Positions 24,758 to 33,390 of a stretch of 43,929 nucleotides of DNA are shown piece after piece. The translations under genes were made by a program, and so were the position numbers. The notes beneath the pieces are model-generated. The model had not been told where the DNA came from. It ran no database searches and saw nothing but the letters and a program-made list of their open reading frames with translations. Source of the DNA: Dehalococcoidia bacterium UBA1141. Lineage in GTDB: Bacteria > Chloroflexota > Dehalococcoidia > Lucifugimonadales > UBA3495. The stretch's first letter is position 1, and each line of letters begins with the position of its first letter. The stretch covers positions 1 to 43,929 of the forward strand of contig DCAE01000012.1 in NCBI GenBank assembly GCA_002311385.1, written 5' to 3'.

Positions 24758-25654
24758 TCAGCTTGCGGCGGCGCCTATGATAACCAGTGATACCCCTGAG
24801 ATGCTGATTACCGTCCCCAGTGCCAGCAGTGGGCTGACAGTCTCTAGTCTCTTCAAGAAAATATGTACCAAGAGCAACGTTACCAACGGTTGACTGGCGT
24901 AGATGGGGCTAACCACAGTAACCGGCGCACGGCTCAATGCCTGAAACACAGCCGCCACGGCCAAGCCTTGAAAGATACCCGCTATCGCACACAACCCCAA
25001 GTAGCGACCGGGCGCCTGCCTCAGGCTCTGGGCAACATCCCGGTGAAACAGTGCAAACAGCATTATTCCGCCTATGGCGAGAGCAAATGCCGCAGCCACC
25101 AAGGGAGGAGCGGTGCCGGTGACGATGTGGCGGCTGATGACGTCCCTGCTGGCGAAGGCTGCCGCTCCACCGATGGCCAACAAGTAGCCGATGTTTTTGG
25201 TGGTGAGTAAACGCTCTGTTGGCCCAATGTTTCCCGCCAGTACCACCATCAACAGGCCGCCAACAATGACAGGAGTTCCTGCACTGACCAAGGCATTGGG
25301 CCGTTCTCCCAGCAGCAACATGCCAAGGCTAAAAGCCACTAGTGGCTGGATGGAGGACATCGGTACTGATCTTGAGGCTCCTATCATGTTTATGGCAGTG
25401 TTATGTAAAACGCGGGCCAGTGGATAGGCAATGACGCCCATCACAGCAATCCAACCGATTGTCGAAAGCTTCAGGGATTTAATCTCGGAGAAGTTCAAAG
25501 CCAAGGCCAGCACAGTTAGCAGCACCGCCCCAGACAGCACGGTCCAGAATGTTGCGGCGCGTGTCGAGACCCGTTCGATGCCAAGCCGGACGAAAACGTT
25601 ACCGCAGCCGAATCCAATTGCTGCCAGCAAAGCGAATATGATTGCTAGCCCCAA
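24758..25654 (-). CDS. EamA/DMT family transporter
   Basis: A 298-residue inner-membrane protein with about ten hydrophobic segments and the two-fold EamA repeat: the first half runs from LAIIFALLAAIGFGCGNVFV to about residue 140 with SMSSIQPLVAFSLGMLLLGER-like features (seen as PMSSIQPLVAFSLGMLLLGE), the second from NIGYLLAIGGAAAFASRD to SPIYASQPLVTLLLVHIFLK. DMT proteins export amino acids, nucleotides or other metabolites. The gene stands alone on the minus strand, with about 280 bp of unassigned sequence after it and a short 18/19-bp direct duplication (25666-25702) before it. Confidence 0.9.
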   Translation of the reverse strand: MGLAIIFALLAAIGFGCGNVFVRLGIERVSTRAATFWTVLSGAVLLTVLALALNFSEIKSLKLSTIGWIAVMGVIAYPLARVLHNTAINMIGASRSVPMSSIQPLVAFSLGMLLLGERPNALVSAGTPVIVGGLLMVVLAGNIGPTERLLTTKNIGYLLAIGGAAAFASRDVISRHIVTGTAPPLVAAAFALAIGGIMLFALFHRDVAQSLRQAPGRYLGLCAIAGIFQGLAVAAVFQALSRAPVTVVSPIYASQPLVTLLLVHIFLKRLETVSPLLALGTVISISGVSLVIIGAAAS

Positions 25655-25975
25655 GGGGTTACGACCCGGCTAAAATTACGATTCCGGCTAAACTCACGTA
25701 TTAGATAGTCCGGCATCAAGTAGTCCGTGGCCAGCCAACCCTAGAGTTGGTGGGGATAAAATTGCGACGGCTCTCGACTAGTTACAGGGCCTGAGCGCAG
25801 GCAGCCCAGTTTACAGCACCAGGATTCGGGTCACAAGGCTGACCCGTGCCCAAGACGGGAAACTTTCATTGTCCGGACGAAGTCCCGACTCCATGTTTGG
25901 CAATGCTATAATTACCCAACTTTTACTCCCTGAAACGATTGGGCAGAATCAAATAGGTAAACAAACTGGAGGGAA
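25655..25975. other. gap between divergent genes with extended -10 box
   Basis: Holds an 18/19-bp tandem duplication (CCGGCTAAA... at 25666 and 25684) and, nearer the right end, TGCTATAAT at 25904-25912, an extended -10 promoter element for the LLM gene at 25979. No good -35 was seen. Several small GC-rich stems lie in 25785-25880, but no known riboswitch class was recognised. Confidence 0.4.
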
Positions 25976-25978
25976 TTG

Positions 25979-26824
25979 ATGCAGTTCGGCGCTTACATGT
26001 TCTCCACCGACTATTCCATGCCCCCGGACGAATTGGCCCGGCTGTTAGAAGACCGCGGCTTCGAGTCCATGTGGGTGCCCGAGCATACCCATATCCCAGC
26101 CAGCAGGCAGACCCCGTTTCCCGGGGGCGCCGAACTGCCCAAGATGTACTGGCACACCTACGACCCCTTCGTGGCACTGACCGCAGCGGCGGTCGCCACC
26201 ACCACGCTGAAACTCGGAACCGGCATCAGTCTGGTCATTGAGCGCGACCCCATCATCTTGGCAAAAGAGGTGGCCAGCGTGGACATGATTTCCGGCGGCC
26301 GGTTCATCTTCGGAATCGGCGGTGGTTGGAACGCTGAGGAAATGGCCAACCACGGCACCCGCTACAGAAGCCGGTGGCGTCTGCTCCGGGAGCGCATATT
26401 AGCCATGAAGGAGATTTGGACACAGGACGAAGCCGAATTCCACGGCGAATTCGTCAACTTCGACAAGCTCTGGTCCTATCCCAAACCGGTCCAAAAGCCC
26501 CATCCGCCCATCATCATGGGAGGCGACGGCCCTACGACCTTCGACCGGGTGATTGAGTTTTGCGACGGCTGGATGCCCATCGGCGGCAGGGCGGCTCAGG
26601 GGCCAAGCCTGCCTGAAAAAATCGCTCTGCTAAAGCGCCAGGCCGAAGAAGCCGGACGAGACCCGGCGTCCATCTCCATAACAACATTCGGCACCCGGCC
26701 CGACCCCGACGTCATCCAGCGCATGGAAGCGGCGGGCGTGGACCGGGTCATATTCTCCCTACCGTCAGAGGAAAAGGACACTGTTTTGCCCTTAATAGAC
26801 GAGTGCGCCAAGCTCATCTCATAA
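25979..26824 (+). CDS. luciferase-like F420/FMN monooxygenase (B)
   Basis: A 281-residue LLM-superfamily enzyme of the short, F420-dependent-like branch (TIGR03619 type). Motifs in order: ESMWVPEHTHIPAS near residues 29-42, LGTGISLVIERDPIILAKEVASVD, GGRFIFGIGGGWNAEEMANHG (the phosphate-binding region near 101-121) and KPHPPIIMGGDGP. The start is ATG 25979; a TTG three bases before it could also be read. GGAGGGAA lies just upstream. The next gene is a close tandem paralogue. Both probably carry out flavin- or F420-dependent oxidation or reduction of an unidentified small molecule. Confidence 0.92.
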   Translation: MQFGAYMFSTDYSMPPDELARLLEDRGFESMWVPEHTHIPASRQTPFPGGAELPKMYWHTYDPFVALTAAAVATTTLKLGTGISLVIERDPIILAKEVASVDMISGGRFIFGIGGGWNAEEMANHGTRYRSRWRLLRERILAMKEIWTQDEAEFHGEFVNFDKLWSYPKPVQKPHPPIIMGGDGPTTFDRVIEFCDGWMPIGGRAAQGPSLPEKIALLKRQAEEAGRDPASISITTFGTRPDPDVIQRMEAAGVDRVIFSLPSEEKDTVLPLIDECAKLIS

Positions 26825-26865
26825 CTAATGTTGCCCCAATACACCAGTGTCATTTTGAACTTTGA

Positions 26866-26893
26866 TGTCATTCTGAGTGAAGCGAAGAATCTC
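26866..26893 (+). repeat. half copy of the TGTCATTCTGA element
   Basis: TGTCATTCTGAGTGAAGCGAAGAATCTC without its mirror half, in the 139-bp gap between the two tandem LLM genes. Confidence 0.6.
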
Positions 26894-26963
26894 TTTTGTT
26901 GTGCTAGCCCAGTAAATCCAGCGACCGCCAACCCGAAACCATAAATATCTCAAGGAGACGAAA

Positions 26964-27794
26964 ATGGAAACCGGCGTTTATATGTTCCCAACGGATTACT
27001 CAATCCCGCCCGATGACCTAGCCAGAGAGGTAGAGGCCCGCGGATTTGGCTCACTATGGTTTCCCGAGCACACCCACATCCCCGCCGAGCGGGTCAGCCA
27101 GTGGCCAGGCGGGCCCGACCTGCCCAGGGAATATTGGCATACCTACGACCCATTTATCGCCATCACCGCCGCTGCCGCCGCCACCAAAAAGTTGTTGCTG
27201 GGTACCGGCATATGCTTAGTTATTGAACGGGACCCCATCGTGACCGCCAAATCCGTGGCCAGCGTCGACCGGTTGTCCAATGGCCGGTTCATATTTGGCA
27301 TCGGTGGCGGATGGAACGCAGAGGAGATGGAAAACCATGGGACCAACTTCCGCACCCGCTTCCGCCACCTGCGGGAAAATATTCTGGCTATGAAGGAAAT
27401 CTGGACCCAAGAAGAAGCAGAATTCCACGGGGATTTCGTGAATTTCGACAAGATGTGGTCCTACCCCAAACCCCTGCAGCGGCCTCACCCTCCCATCATC
27501 ATGGGCGGCGACGGCCCCACCACATTTGACCGGGTCGTGGAGTTTTGCGATGGCTGGATGCCCACTGGCCGCGGGATTGAGCCGGGGCCTCTGGGAGAGA
27601 AAATCGCCATGTTGCGCCGCCAAGGAGACGAAGCTGGCCGGGATTACCTTCCGGTGAGTATCTTCGGCACTAGTTCCGACCCCGCCGACATGGAACGTTT
27701 GGAGCAGGCCGGTGTTGACCGTGTGCTGTTCACCTTGCCGTCGGAAGACCGGGAAAAAACATTACCCTTGTTGGACAAGCTGGCCGAGCCTTAA
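26964..27794 (+). CDS. luciferase-like F420/FMN monooxygenase (C), tandem paralogue of B
   Basis: A 276-residue enzyme that matches the upstream gene over its whole length, with long identical blocks (RFIFGIGGGWNAEEM, NILAMKEIWTQ, PPIIMGGDGPTTFDRV, VEFCDGWMP). The two arose by tandem duplication and have since diverged mainly at loops that line the substrate side, for example GGRAAQGPS against GRGIEPGP. AAGGAGA precedes the ATG. Different substrate ranges are likely. Confidence 0.92.
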   Translation: METGVYMFPTDYSIPPDDLAREVEARGFGSLWFPEHTHIPAERVSQWPGGPDLPREYWHTYDPFIAITAAAAATKKLLLGTGICLVIERDPIVTAKSVASVDRLSNGRFIFGIGGGWNAEEMENHGTNFRTRFRHLRENILAMKEIWTQEEAEFHGDFVNFDKMWSYPKPLQRPHPPIIMGGDGPTTFDRVVEFCDGWMPTGRGIEPGPLGEKIAMLRRQGDEAGRDYLPVSIFGTSSDPADMERLEQAGVDRVLFTLPSEDREKTLPLLDKLAEP

Positions 27795-27808
27795 CCTAAG
27801 CTCGAACA

Positions 27809-27856
27809 AAATTCCCCTCGGTCCCCCTTTTTGAAAGGGGGATTTATGGGAATTTC
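27809..27856. repeat. single unit of the CCCCCTTT palindrome family
   Basis: AAATTCCCCTCGG, then CCCCCTTTTTGAAAGGGGG, then a GGGAATTT end: one hairpin with short inverted ends, 15 bp after LLM gene C. Confidence 0.65.
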
Positions 27857-27927
27857 ATCTGCGATTTCGCACCGATTCTGATTTATGAGCGAAGGCAAGA
27901 ACCTTAACCGTAAAGAGGGGGGACAAA

Positions 27928-28644
27928 ATGGCCGAACGCGTGTGGGAACAATATCTAACACCACAGGACAAGGCGCATCTGGCTAAAAGCGCACCCACTT
28001 CGGTGGGTTTCGGAAACAAGCCGGCTTTGCTTCTGATTGATCTATACCGATGGGTCTTCGGTGACGAGCCTCAGCCCATCGTGGATGCCATAGAAACCTG
28101 GCCCAGCAGTTGCGGCTTTGCGGCGTGGGAGGCCATTCCCCACATCCAAACCCTGCTCAAGGCCGCCAGGGACGCAGGGATTCCCGTGGTCCATGCCACC
28201 GGTAGAGAAGAAGACGGCCTGGCTACTTGGAGCGTAGGACGGGAGATATACGGCTCAGACAACCGGGACGCTGAAGCTATGGAGAAACGAAGCCGCCGCT
28301 GGGAAATCATCGACGAAGTAACACCTATAACGGGTGAGCCGGTGATGCGCAAAGACTCTCCCAGCGCCTTCTGGGGCACACCTCTGATGGGCCACCTCAA
28401 CTTCCACAATGTGGATACGATAATCGCTTGCGGCGAGACTACCAGCGGTTGCGTTCGGGCCAGTGTGGTGGACGGTTGCACCAACCGCTACCGCATGATT
28501 GTGGCCGAAGAATGTGTTTTCGATCGTCACGAGGCTGCCCACGCCATTAATCTCTTCGACATGCATCAGAAGTACGCCGACGTTTTGCCCTTGGCGGATA
28601 TCCTGGAATACATAGCGGAATGGCGAGCCAACCAAGACAACTAA
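27928..28644 (+). CDS. isochorismatase-like cysteine hydrolase (carbamoylsarcosine amidase-like)
   Basis: A 238-residue hydrolase with the Asp-Lys-Cys triad: D38 in LLLIDLYRW, K142 in RKDSPSAFWG (six residues before the Phe) and C175 in ETTSGCVRASVVDG. It is longer than the enzyme at 15517 because of an N-terminal extension and an insertion between residues 40 and 70, which resembles N-carbamoylsarcosine amidohydrolase and maleamate amidase relatives. It would split an amide or carbamoyl bond. It lies among LLM monooxygenases; the next one begins about 80 bp downstream behind a tandem array. GAGGGGGGA precedes the ATG. Confidence 0.88.
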   Translation: MAERVWEQYLTPQDKAHLAKSAPTSVGFGNKPALLLIDLYRWVFGDEPQPIVDAIETWPSSCGFAAWEAIPHIQTLLKAARDAGIPVVHATGREEDGLATWSVGREIYGSDNRDAEAMEKRSRRWEIIDEVTPITGEPVMRKDSPSAFWGTPLMGHLNFHNVDTIIACGETTSGCVRASVVDGCTNRYRMIVAEECVFDRHEAAHAINLFDMHQKYADVLPLADILEYIAEWRANQDN

Positions 28645-28671
28645 GAACCACTCGTGTTCGCAATAATCAAT

Positions 28672-28726
28672 AAGGATTCGCAAGCAAGGATTTACCCGGC
28701 AAGGATTTATCCAGCGAGGATTTCCA
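28672..28726 (+). repeat. 15-bp imperfect tandem array before LLM enzyme D
   Basis: Units begin at 28672 (AAGGATTCGCAAGC), 28686 (AAGGATTTACCCGGC), 28701 (AAGGATTTATCCAGC) and 28716 (GAGGATTTCC). The last two units contain the purine-rich stretch that acts as ribosome binding site for the ATG at 28727, so the Shine-Dalgarno itself is repeated. Confidence 0.8.
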
Positions 28727-29707
28727 ATGAAATACGGGCTCATGCTGCCGTCCCGAGGTCCCTTAGCCGGGCCCGAAAGCTTGTCCGCCATCGCCAAACG
28801 GGCTGAAGAGTTGGGGTATCACGTGCTGATGTTCCCGGATCATATCGTCATGCCCAAGCAGACCGACTCCCAATACCCCTACAGCGAGTCCGGCATTTTT
28901 CCGGGCACGGACAACAATGAAACAATGGAGCAGCTAACAACCCTGGCGTTCTTGGCGGGACAGACCAAGTCCATCCGATTGGTCACCAGCGTAATGATTG
29001 TCCCACATCGTCCTCCGGTACTCACCGCCAAGATACTCTCAACAATTGACATTCTATCCCAGGGCCGAATGAATGTGGGTGTAGGCGTGGGCTGGCTGAA
29101 AGAAGAGTTCGAGGCACTACAAACACCACCCTTCGAGGAGAGGGGTGCGATTACCGACGAGTACATCCTCGCCTTCAAGGAACTTTGGACTAAAGACGAG
29201 CCCAGTTTTCAAGGGAAGTATTGTCAATTTTCCAACATAAACTTTCTGCCCAAACCGGTGCAAAAGCCTCATCCACCCATCTGGGTTGGCGGGGAAAGCC
29301 GCCAGGCGATACGCAGGGCCGCCGAGTTGGGCGATGCCTGGCAACCCATAGCCACCAGTTCCAGTTCTCCGTTAACCACTCCAGAGCAACTGGCGGAAGG
29401 TATAAGTAGGCTGGGAAGATACACTGAGAGGGCTGGCCGGCCCCCCGGCTCGGTGGAGATAGTCTGCCGCATGCCTGGCTACAATCTTAAATCCGAGGAC
29501 GGCCGGTCTTCGGGCGCAGAGGGTCGAGACCGCCCAGTCTTTAACGGGACGGCCGATGATATAGCTTCGGATATCCGCCGCTACGAAGAAATGGGTGTAG
29601 GGCATATCGTTGCTAGCTTCGTTCCGGTGGGCCACGTGGCCAACAGCACCGAAGAGATGCTCACCGACATGGAGGATTTCGCCAACCGGGTGATTCCGCG
29701 GGTCTGA
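28727..29707 (+). CDS. luciferase-like flavin/F420 monooxygenase (D)
   Basis: A 326-residue LLM enzyme. Motifs: YGLMLPSRGPLAGPESLSA at the N-terminus, HVLMFPDHIVMP, LVTSVMIVPHRPPVLTAKILSTIDILSQGRMNVGVGVGWLKEEFEAL (in parts) and KPHPPIWVGGESRQAIRRAAELGDAW. The GVGVGWLKEEFEA loop is where the cofactor phosphate binds. It looks like the TIGR03619/TIGR03854 F420-dependent groups, but cofactor choice cannot be read directly. The end of the protein has VASFVPVGHVANSTEEMLTDM. The gene begins in a 15-bp tandem array that supplies the ribosome binding site. Confidence 0.9.
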   Translation: MKYGLMLPSRGPLAGPESLSAIAKRAEELGYHVLMFPDHIVMPKQTDSQYPYSESGIFPGTDNNETMEQLTTLAFLAGQTKSIRLVTSVMIVPHRPPVLTAKILSTIDILSQGRMNVGVGVGWLKEEFEALQTPPFEERGAITDEYILAFKELWTKDEPSFQGKYCQFSNINFLPKPVQKPHPPIWVGGESRQAIRRAAELGDAWQPIATSSSSPLTTPEQLAEGISRLGRYTERAGRPPGSVEIVCRMPGYNLKSEDGRSSGAEGRDRPVFNGTADDIASDIRRYEEMGVGHIVASFVPVGHVANSTEEMLTDMEDFANRVIPRV

Positions 29708-29758
29708 AGGTGTTAGCCAGTGCGCCCCGGATTCCCATGAACTGTCTTGCTCAATCCC

Positions 29759-29793
29759 TGTCATTCTGAGGAGCGGAGCGAAGAAGCATCTCA
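29759..29793 (+). repeat. half copy of the TGTCATTCTGA element
   Basis: TGTCATTCTGAGGAGCGGAGCGAAG followed by AAGCATCTC; the mirror half is absent. It lies between the convergent LLM enzyme D and lipoprotein genes. Confidence 0.55.
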
Positions 29794-29859
29794 TTCACCA
29801 ACAGCAAATAACTTCCCTTTCGCCTGCATGACTGAGCGGAGAGGATAGCCCTAGCCAAC

Positions 29860-31332
29860 CTAACGGTAGTAGGTAGTAGGATCTACGAAGTCCGATGCGC
29901 TTGCGCAATCACCGTCCTGCCGTTCCACCAGAATCTCCGACTCGCTGGTTAGTGAGATGAACAACCGGCCCGGAAACATCGATGGTCCTTGTCCGCTATC
30001 AGATGAAATCGCCCCTTGGTAGCAGTAGATTTGGCCGCCGGATACCACTTGGTCGAACTCCCGGTTAACCAGTCCTTGCTGCTCCTCCGTAAAAACCCAC
30101 ACTCCCATCTCCATAATCGTTCCGCCCACGGAGATAGCCCCGCTGTTGCGGTCAACGTGGTGATGCGCCAATGCCAGTTCTTTGCTGATGTCGCTAAATC
30201 CACCGACCTCCCGGTTTACAAACCAATTCCCTTGAGCCGTGCCGAGCCGGTCTTGCATCGCCACGCCGCAGATTGGTCCGACAGTGACATCACGGTCTTG
30301 GTACCCCTCAACCTTCACAAGTTGCTCTTCTCTGGCCTCCGGAGTAAAGCCGTCTAACGGGCAAAGTATGTGCATCCTCTTTTTTGAGTCGGAACGGTAG
30401 CGGTCCGGGTTCGCATAGGCCAGAGACGGAGTGGAAAAGTCGTAGGCTTCCAGGTCCAAGGCGGCGATTATGCTGCCTCCCGCAGTCCCTAAAATCGTAC
30501 CCACTGGCACGTCAAACTCCACCGAGGAAACACAATACCGGTAGTATCTTTCGCCCACTGGATATTCGTTGCACCGTAGCGGCTCAGTTTCCTGTAGAAG
30601 CTGAATTAGCTGGTCGTTGATAGTAGTAACGTGAATCAGTTTGTAAATTTGGTCCCGGCAAGGCGCGAACATCAGGTCGTAATCGGAATAGCTGGATGCG
30701 ATTTCGCCAATACCCAGGGTGTAATCAATCTCCAAGATTCGGACGTTCCCCGGAGCGCGAACATTGACCACTGCAGCTGGGTTGGTGGCCGGATTTACCC
30801 CATCGTCCGCGTTTTGGCCTTTCAAACGATAAAAGATGTGCTCAGTGGGCAGAACATGCTGAGGCGGGTCTAATAGACCCAGCGGAATTATCTTCAAGTA
30901 GTCGTCAACCGCTAGCGGCGAAAGAGACAGCCGGGTTTCGTCGCTACAAACGGGGAGGCTGGCTAGGGAATTGGCCAATCGGCCATCCGGTTCAGGAGTC
31001 GATTGAATATCCACTGCGGGTTCATCCACTGTGGGCGCAATTCGGGGACCCTTGGTCGGAGCGGCATCTGTGGGCGGCTTGGAAGCCCTGCTCGCCGAAC
31101 GTGAGACATTTGGCATTGGAGCGATGGAACCAGGCGCAGATGCATTGGCCGCCGTGGGTGAAGCACCGGGCTTGGGGGAGGCAGTGACGGACGCGGGTGC
31201 GCCAGATCCGATCCCAGATTGACCCTCGGTTGTTGGGATCAGAGAGGATGGAGAAGGCAATGGGCTTTGGCCGCACGCCAGGGAGAACAACAGTAGCGTG
31301 CCAGCAGATAACCACCAAAGTCGTCTTCTCAT
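29860..31332 (-). CDS. large secreted lipoprotein of unknown function
   Basis: A 490-residue protein with a lipoprotein signal (RRRLWW, hydrophobic stretch, lipobox SLAC with Cys at about residue 20). Residues 20-110 are a low-complexity linker rich in Ser, Pro, Ala, Thr. The rest is a folded domain of about 370 residues that I do not recognise. It contains ILCPLDGFTPEAREEQLVKVEG and LALAHHHVDRNSGAISVGGTI. Residues around 215-320 (VRILEIDYTLGIGEIASSYSDYDLMFAPC) suggest a beta-rich, peptidase M23-like or lectin-like fold, but no catalytic motif is certain. It is anchored in the outer face of the membrane. The divergent neighbour is a zinc-ribbon/HTH protein. Confidence 0.75.
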   Translation of the reverse strand: MRRRLWWLSAGTLLLFSLACGQSPLPSPSSLIPTTEGQSGIGSGAPASVTASPKPGASPTAANASAPGSIAPMPNVSRSASRASKPPTDAAPTKGPRIAPTVDEPAVDIQSTPEPDGRLANSLASLPVCSDETRLSLSPLAVDDYLKIIPLGLLDPPQHVLPTEHIFYRLKGQNADDGVNPATNPAAVVNVRAPGNVRILEIDYTLGIGEIASSYSDYDLMFAPCRDQIYKLIHVTTINDQLIQLLQETEPLRCNEYPVGERYYRYCVSSVEFDVPVGTILGTAGGSIIAALDLEAYDFSTPSLAYANPDRYRSDSKKRMHILCPLDGFTPEAREEQLVKVEGYQDRDVTVGPICGVAMQDRLGTAQGNWFVNREVGGFSDISKELALAHHHVDRNSGAISVGGTIMEMGVWVFTEEQQGLVNREFDQVVSGGQIYCYQGAISSDSGQGPSMFPGRLFISLTSESEILVERQDGDCASASDFVDPTTYYR

Positions 31333-31404
31333 GCCCTAAATTGTAACGGTTTGGCGGCTAATTTCACTTTGGGAGCGTGTAGTGAGGGAAAACCCTAGGG
31401 TAGG

Positions 31405-31460
31405 TACTAGTACTAGTACTAATATCACCCCATAGATACCACCTTTGGGTGATGTTGAGC
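31405..31460. promoter_or_regulatory. TACTAG triplet repeat and ATCACCC inverted repeat
   Basis: TACTAG is repeated two and five-sixths times at 31405-31421, and each unit overlaps the palindromic string ACTAGT. A few bases further ATCACCC (31424-31430) is mirrored by GGGTGAT (about 31454-31460). The pair lies between the divergent lipoprotein and zinc-ribbon/HTH genes and could be an operator or promoter region for either. Confidence 0.4.
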
Positions 31461-31539
31461 TTTATCGGCTAAGGCAAAATAGTAACTGAGTGATACCAAT
31501 CAAGTTTTTGAAATTCATCTGAGCAGGACCAGTGACGAT

Positions 31540-31860
31540 ATGCTATTAAATCTCGCCAGTTGTCAAAAATGCAAAGGGGACCTAGTTCATCAAGGGGATG
31601 AGTGGCGTTGCTTGCAATGCGGGACCTACTACTACCCCAAGGCGCAGCAGTTTCCGGAGGCGATATACCCTCGTAAAACCTGGAGTATCAATGCGTCCAT
31701 CCAAGCCACCCAGGCCAGTGAAGTCCGGTGGCAGTCCAGCAATCGGGAGATTATCGAACAACTATCTGCTGGCAGCACCACACGGGATATCGCCAGCCTG
31801 ACCAATCACAGCCCCCGCCGAATCCAGTCGGTGAAGGAACGCCTCCTTCAGGCGCTGTAA
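31540..31860 (+). CDS. small zinc-ribbon protein with C-terminal helix-turn-helix
   Basis: A 106-residue protein with two parts. Residues 8-28 form a zinc ribbon (C8, C11, C24, C27 in CQKC...CLQCG). Residues about 70-106 (LSAGSTTRDIASLTNHSPRRIQSVKERLLQAL, in parts) resemble the LuxR/sigma-type HTH, with a phrase close to the usual 'G.s..eIA..l..s..tV...'. It is probably a DNA-binding regulator or a transcription accessory protein. Nothing in it points to a sensor domain. It has no operon partner, and the TACTAG/ATCACCC sites lie upstream, so autoregulation is plausible. Confidence 0.6.
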   Translation: MLLNLASCQKCKGDLVHQGDEWRCLQCGTYYYPKAQQFPEAIYPRKTWSINASIQATQASEVRWQSSNREIIEQLSAGSTTRDIASLTNHSPRRIQSVKERLLQAL

Positions 31861-32059
31861 CCGGATCCGGCTAGATTCACCTTTCACGGATAGCGACAGG
31901 TTGGCCCATTCCAATCCCGGTATACCTATAGGCCAACCATTGACGCTTCCTGTCTACACCCTATAATGGCGGTCAGTACGCATGGGCATTTAGTTGGATG
32001 CGGCTCCGTTTCCCAGCCACATCTAAATAACTTCACGTGTCCCAGTAATGAAGGACATT

Positions 32060-33169
32060 ATGAAATTCGGTCTTTTCTACCAGATTCAAGTACCCAAACC
32101 CTGGTCGGAGGACAGCGAAGCCAAGCGAATATGGGAGGCCTTGGACCAGATTGCTTACGCCGAGGAAATGGGCTACGACAGCGTATGGTTCTCGGAGCAC
32201 CATTTCCGCCCCGAGTGGTCCCACAACAGCGCACCCGACCTGACACTGGCGGCAGTGTCCCAGAGAACCTCGCGCATCCGCCTTGGAGTAGGTGTGGTAC
32301 TGGCTCCGATTCACCATCCGTTGCACACCGCCGTACGCATGGCCACCTTGGACATCCTCAGCAAAGGGAGGGTGGATGTTGGCATCGGCCGCACCGGCTA
32401 CCCCTATCAATTGACTCCCTATGGCTCAGCCTTAGAAGACACCCGGGGAATGTGGGAAGAATTCGCCCAAGTGTTGCCCAAAATCTGGACCGACGAAGTT
32501 TTCTCCCATGAAGGGCGCTACTACCAAGTGCCGCCCAGAGAGGTGCTACCCAAACCCTTGCAAAAGCCCCATCCTCCCCTGTGGTCGGCATGCGCCAGCG
32601 AGGAAACCACAAAGCTGGCTGGGGAAATGGGACTGGGCGCATTGGTGGGAAGCGAAGGCGGCCCGGACAAGGTAGCCAGCGTTTTGGAGCTTTATCAGAA
32701 GTACCTCAAAAATGCTAAACCTTCCGCCGGGATGGTCAACAATCAGAACGCTTTAATGACCGCCGGATTCTGTGACGAAAGCCAAGGGGTGATTGACGAC
32801 CGGGGCACCGAGCTTTTGGCTTGGTATCTGGACCAGCAGCGGGCTAGAGCCCAATTGGTATGGCAGGGTGTAGACCCTTCCACGGTACCGCCGGACTATC
32901 AGGGATACTACGATAGGGACCTAAAGCTGGCCAACGGTCCCTATCCAGAAGACCCAACAGCCGCCCAAGTATTGAAAAAGGGCACCAATTTTTGCTTCGG
33001 CACCCCCGATAACTGCATCAGGTTCTTTGAAGAATACGAGGCGATGGGGATTGAGCAGGTTTTCTTGCTGAGCGCCATCGGCCCGGCCACCCATGAAGAG
33101 GTGATGAACACCATCAGGTTGTTTGGCAAGTACGTGATTCCCCACTTCAAAGAGAAGGAAAAGTCCTAG
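32060..33169 (+). CDS. luciferase-like flavin monooxygenase (E)
   Basis: A 369-residue LLM enzyme of the bacterial-luciferase type. Motifs: DSVWFSEHHFRPEWSHNSAP near residues 47-66, IRLGVGVVLAPIHHPLHTAVRMATLDILSKGRVDVGIGRTGYPYQL (in parts) and KPHPPLWSACASEETTKLAGEMG. The start is placed at ATG 32060, where AAGGA lies five bases upstream and the protein begins MKFGLFYQI as relatives do; ATG 32048 is also in frame. It is longer than enzymes B-D because of a C-terminal extension (YYDRDLKLANGPYPEDPTAAQ). Long-chain or aromatic substrates are possible. Confidence 0.9.
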   Translation: MKFGLFYQIQVPKPWSEDSEAKRIWEALDQIAYAEEMGYDSVWFSEHHFRPEWSHNSAPDLTLAAVSQRTSRIRLGVGVVLAPIHHPLHTAVRMATLDILSKGRVDVGIGRTGYPYQLTPYGSALEDTRGMWEEFAQVLPKIWTDEVFSHEGRYYQVPPREVLPKPLQKPHPPLWSACASEETTKLAGEMGLGALVGSEGGPDKVASVLELYQKYLKNAKPSAGMVNNQNALMTAGFCDESQGVIDDRGTELLAWYLDQQRARAQLVWQGVDPSTVPPDYQGYYDRDLKLANGPYPEDPTAAQVLKKGTNFCFGTPDNCIRFFEEYEAMGIEQVFLLSAIGPATHEEVMNTIRLFGKYVIPHFKEKEKS

Positions 33170-33268
33170 GCAGGGGCCGCAGCAGCAGGCAACGACTAGC
33201 TAGATAGTCAGATCAAACTTGATTTGCTAGCCGTATGGCAATAATTACCGGTGTCATTACGAAGGCCA

Positions 33269-33355
33269 TGTCATTCTGAGTGAAGCGAAGAATCTGCCAT
33301 CGTGGGTGTGACACCTCCCCAGATTCTTCAATAGCTTCGCTCCCTCAGAATGACA
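33269..33355. repeat. full copy of the TGTCATTCTGA inverted-repeat element
   Basis: An 87-bp element with exact ends TGTCATTCTGA and TCAGAATGACA and inner arms GTGAAGCGAAGAATCT / AGATTCTTCAATAGCTTCGC. It ends 36 bp before LLM gene F. An in-frame extension of that gene reads through it, which is not real coding. Confidence 0.75.
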
Positions 33356-33390
33356 AATCGAATTATTGTGTTAACAATCAGGAGAAAAGA

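Noticed and set aside
25785..25880. Possible riboswitch before LLM enzyme B
   Set aside because: Several GC stems were seen, but none of the conserved cores of known classes (TPP, SAM, cobalamin, THF, ykkC) match.
33280..33390. N-terminal extension of LLM enzyme F
   Set aside because: The extension is read from a palindromic TGTCATTCTGA repeat; ATG 33391 has AGGAGAA and begins the family domain.
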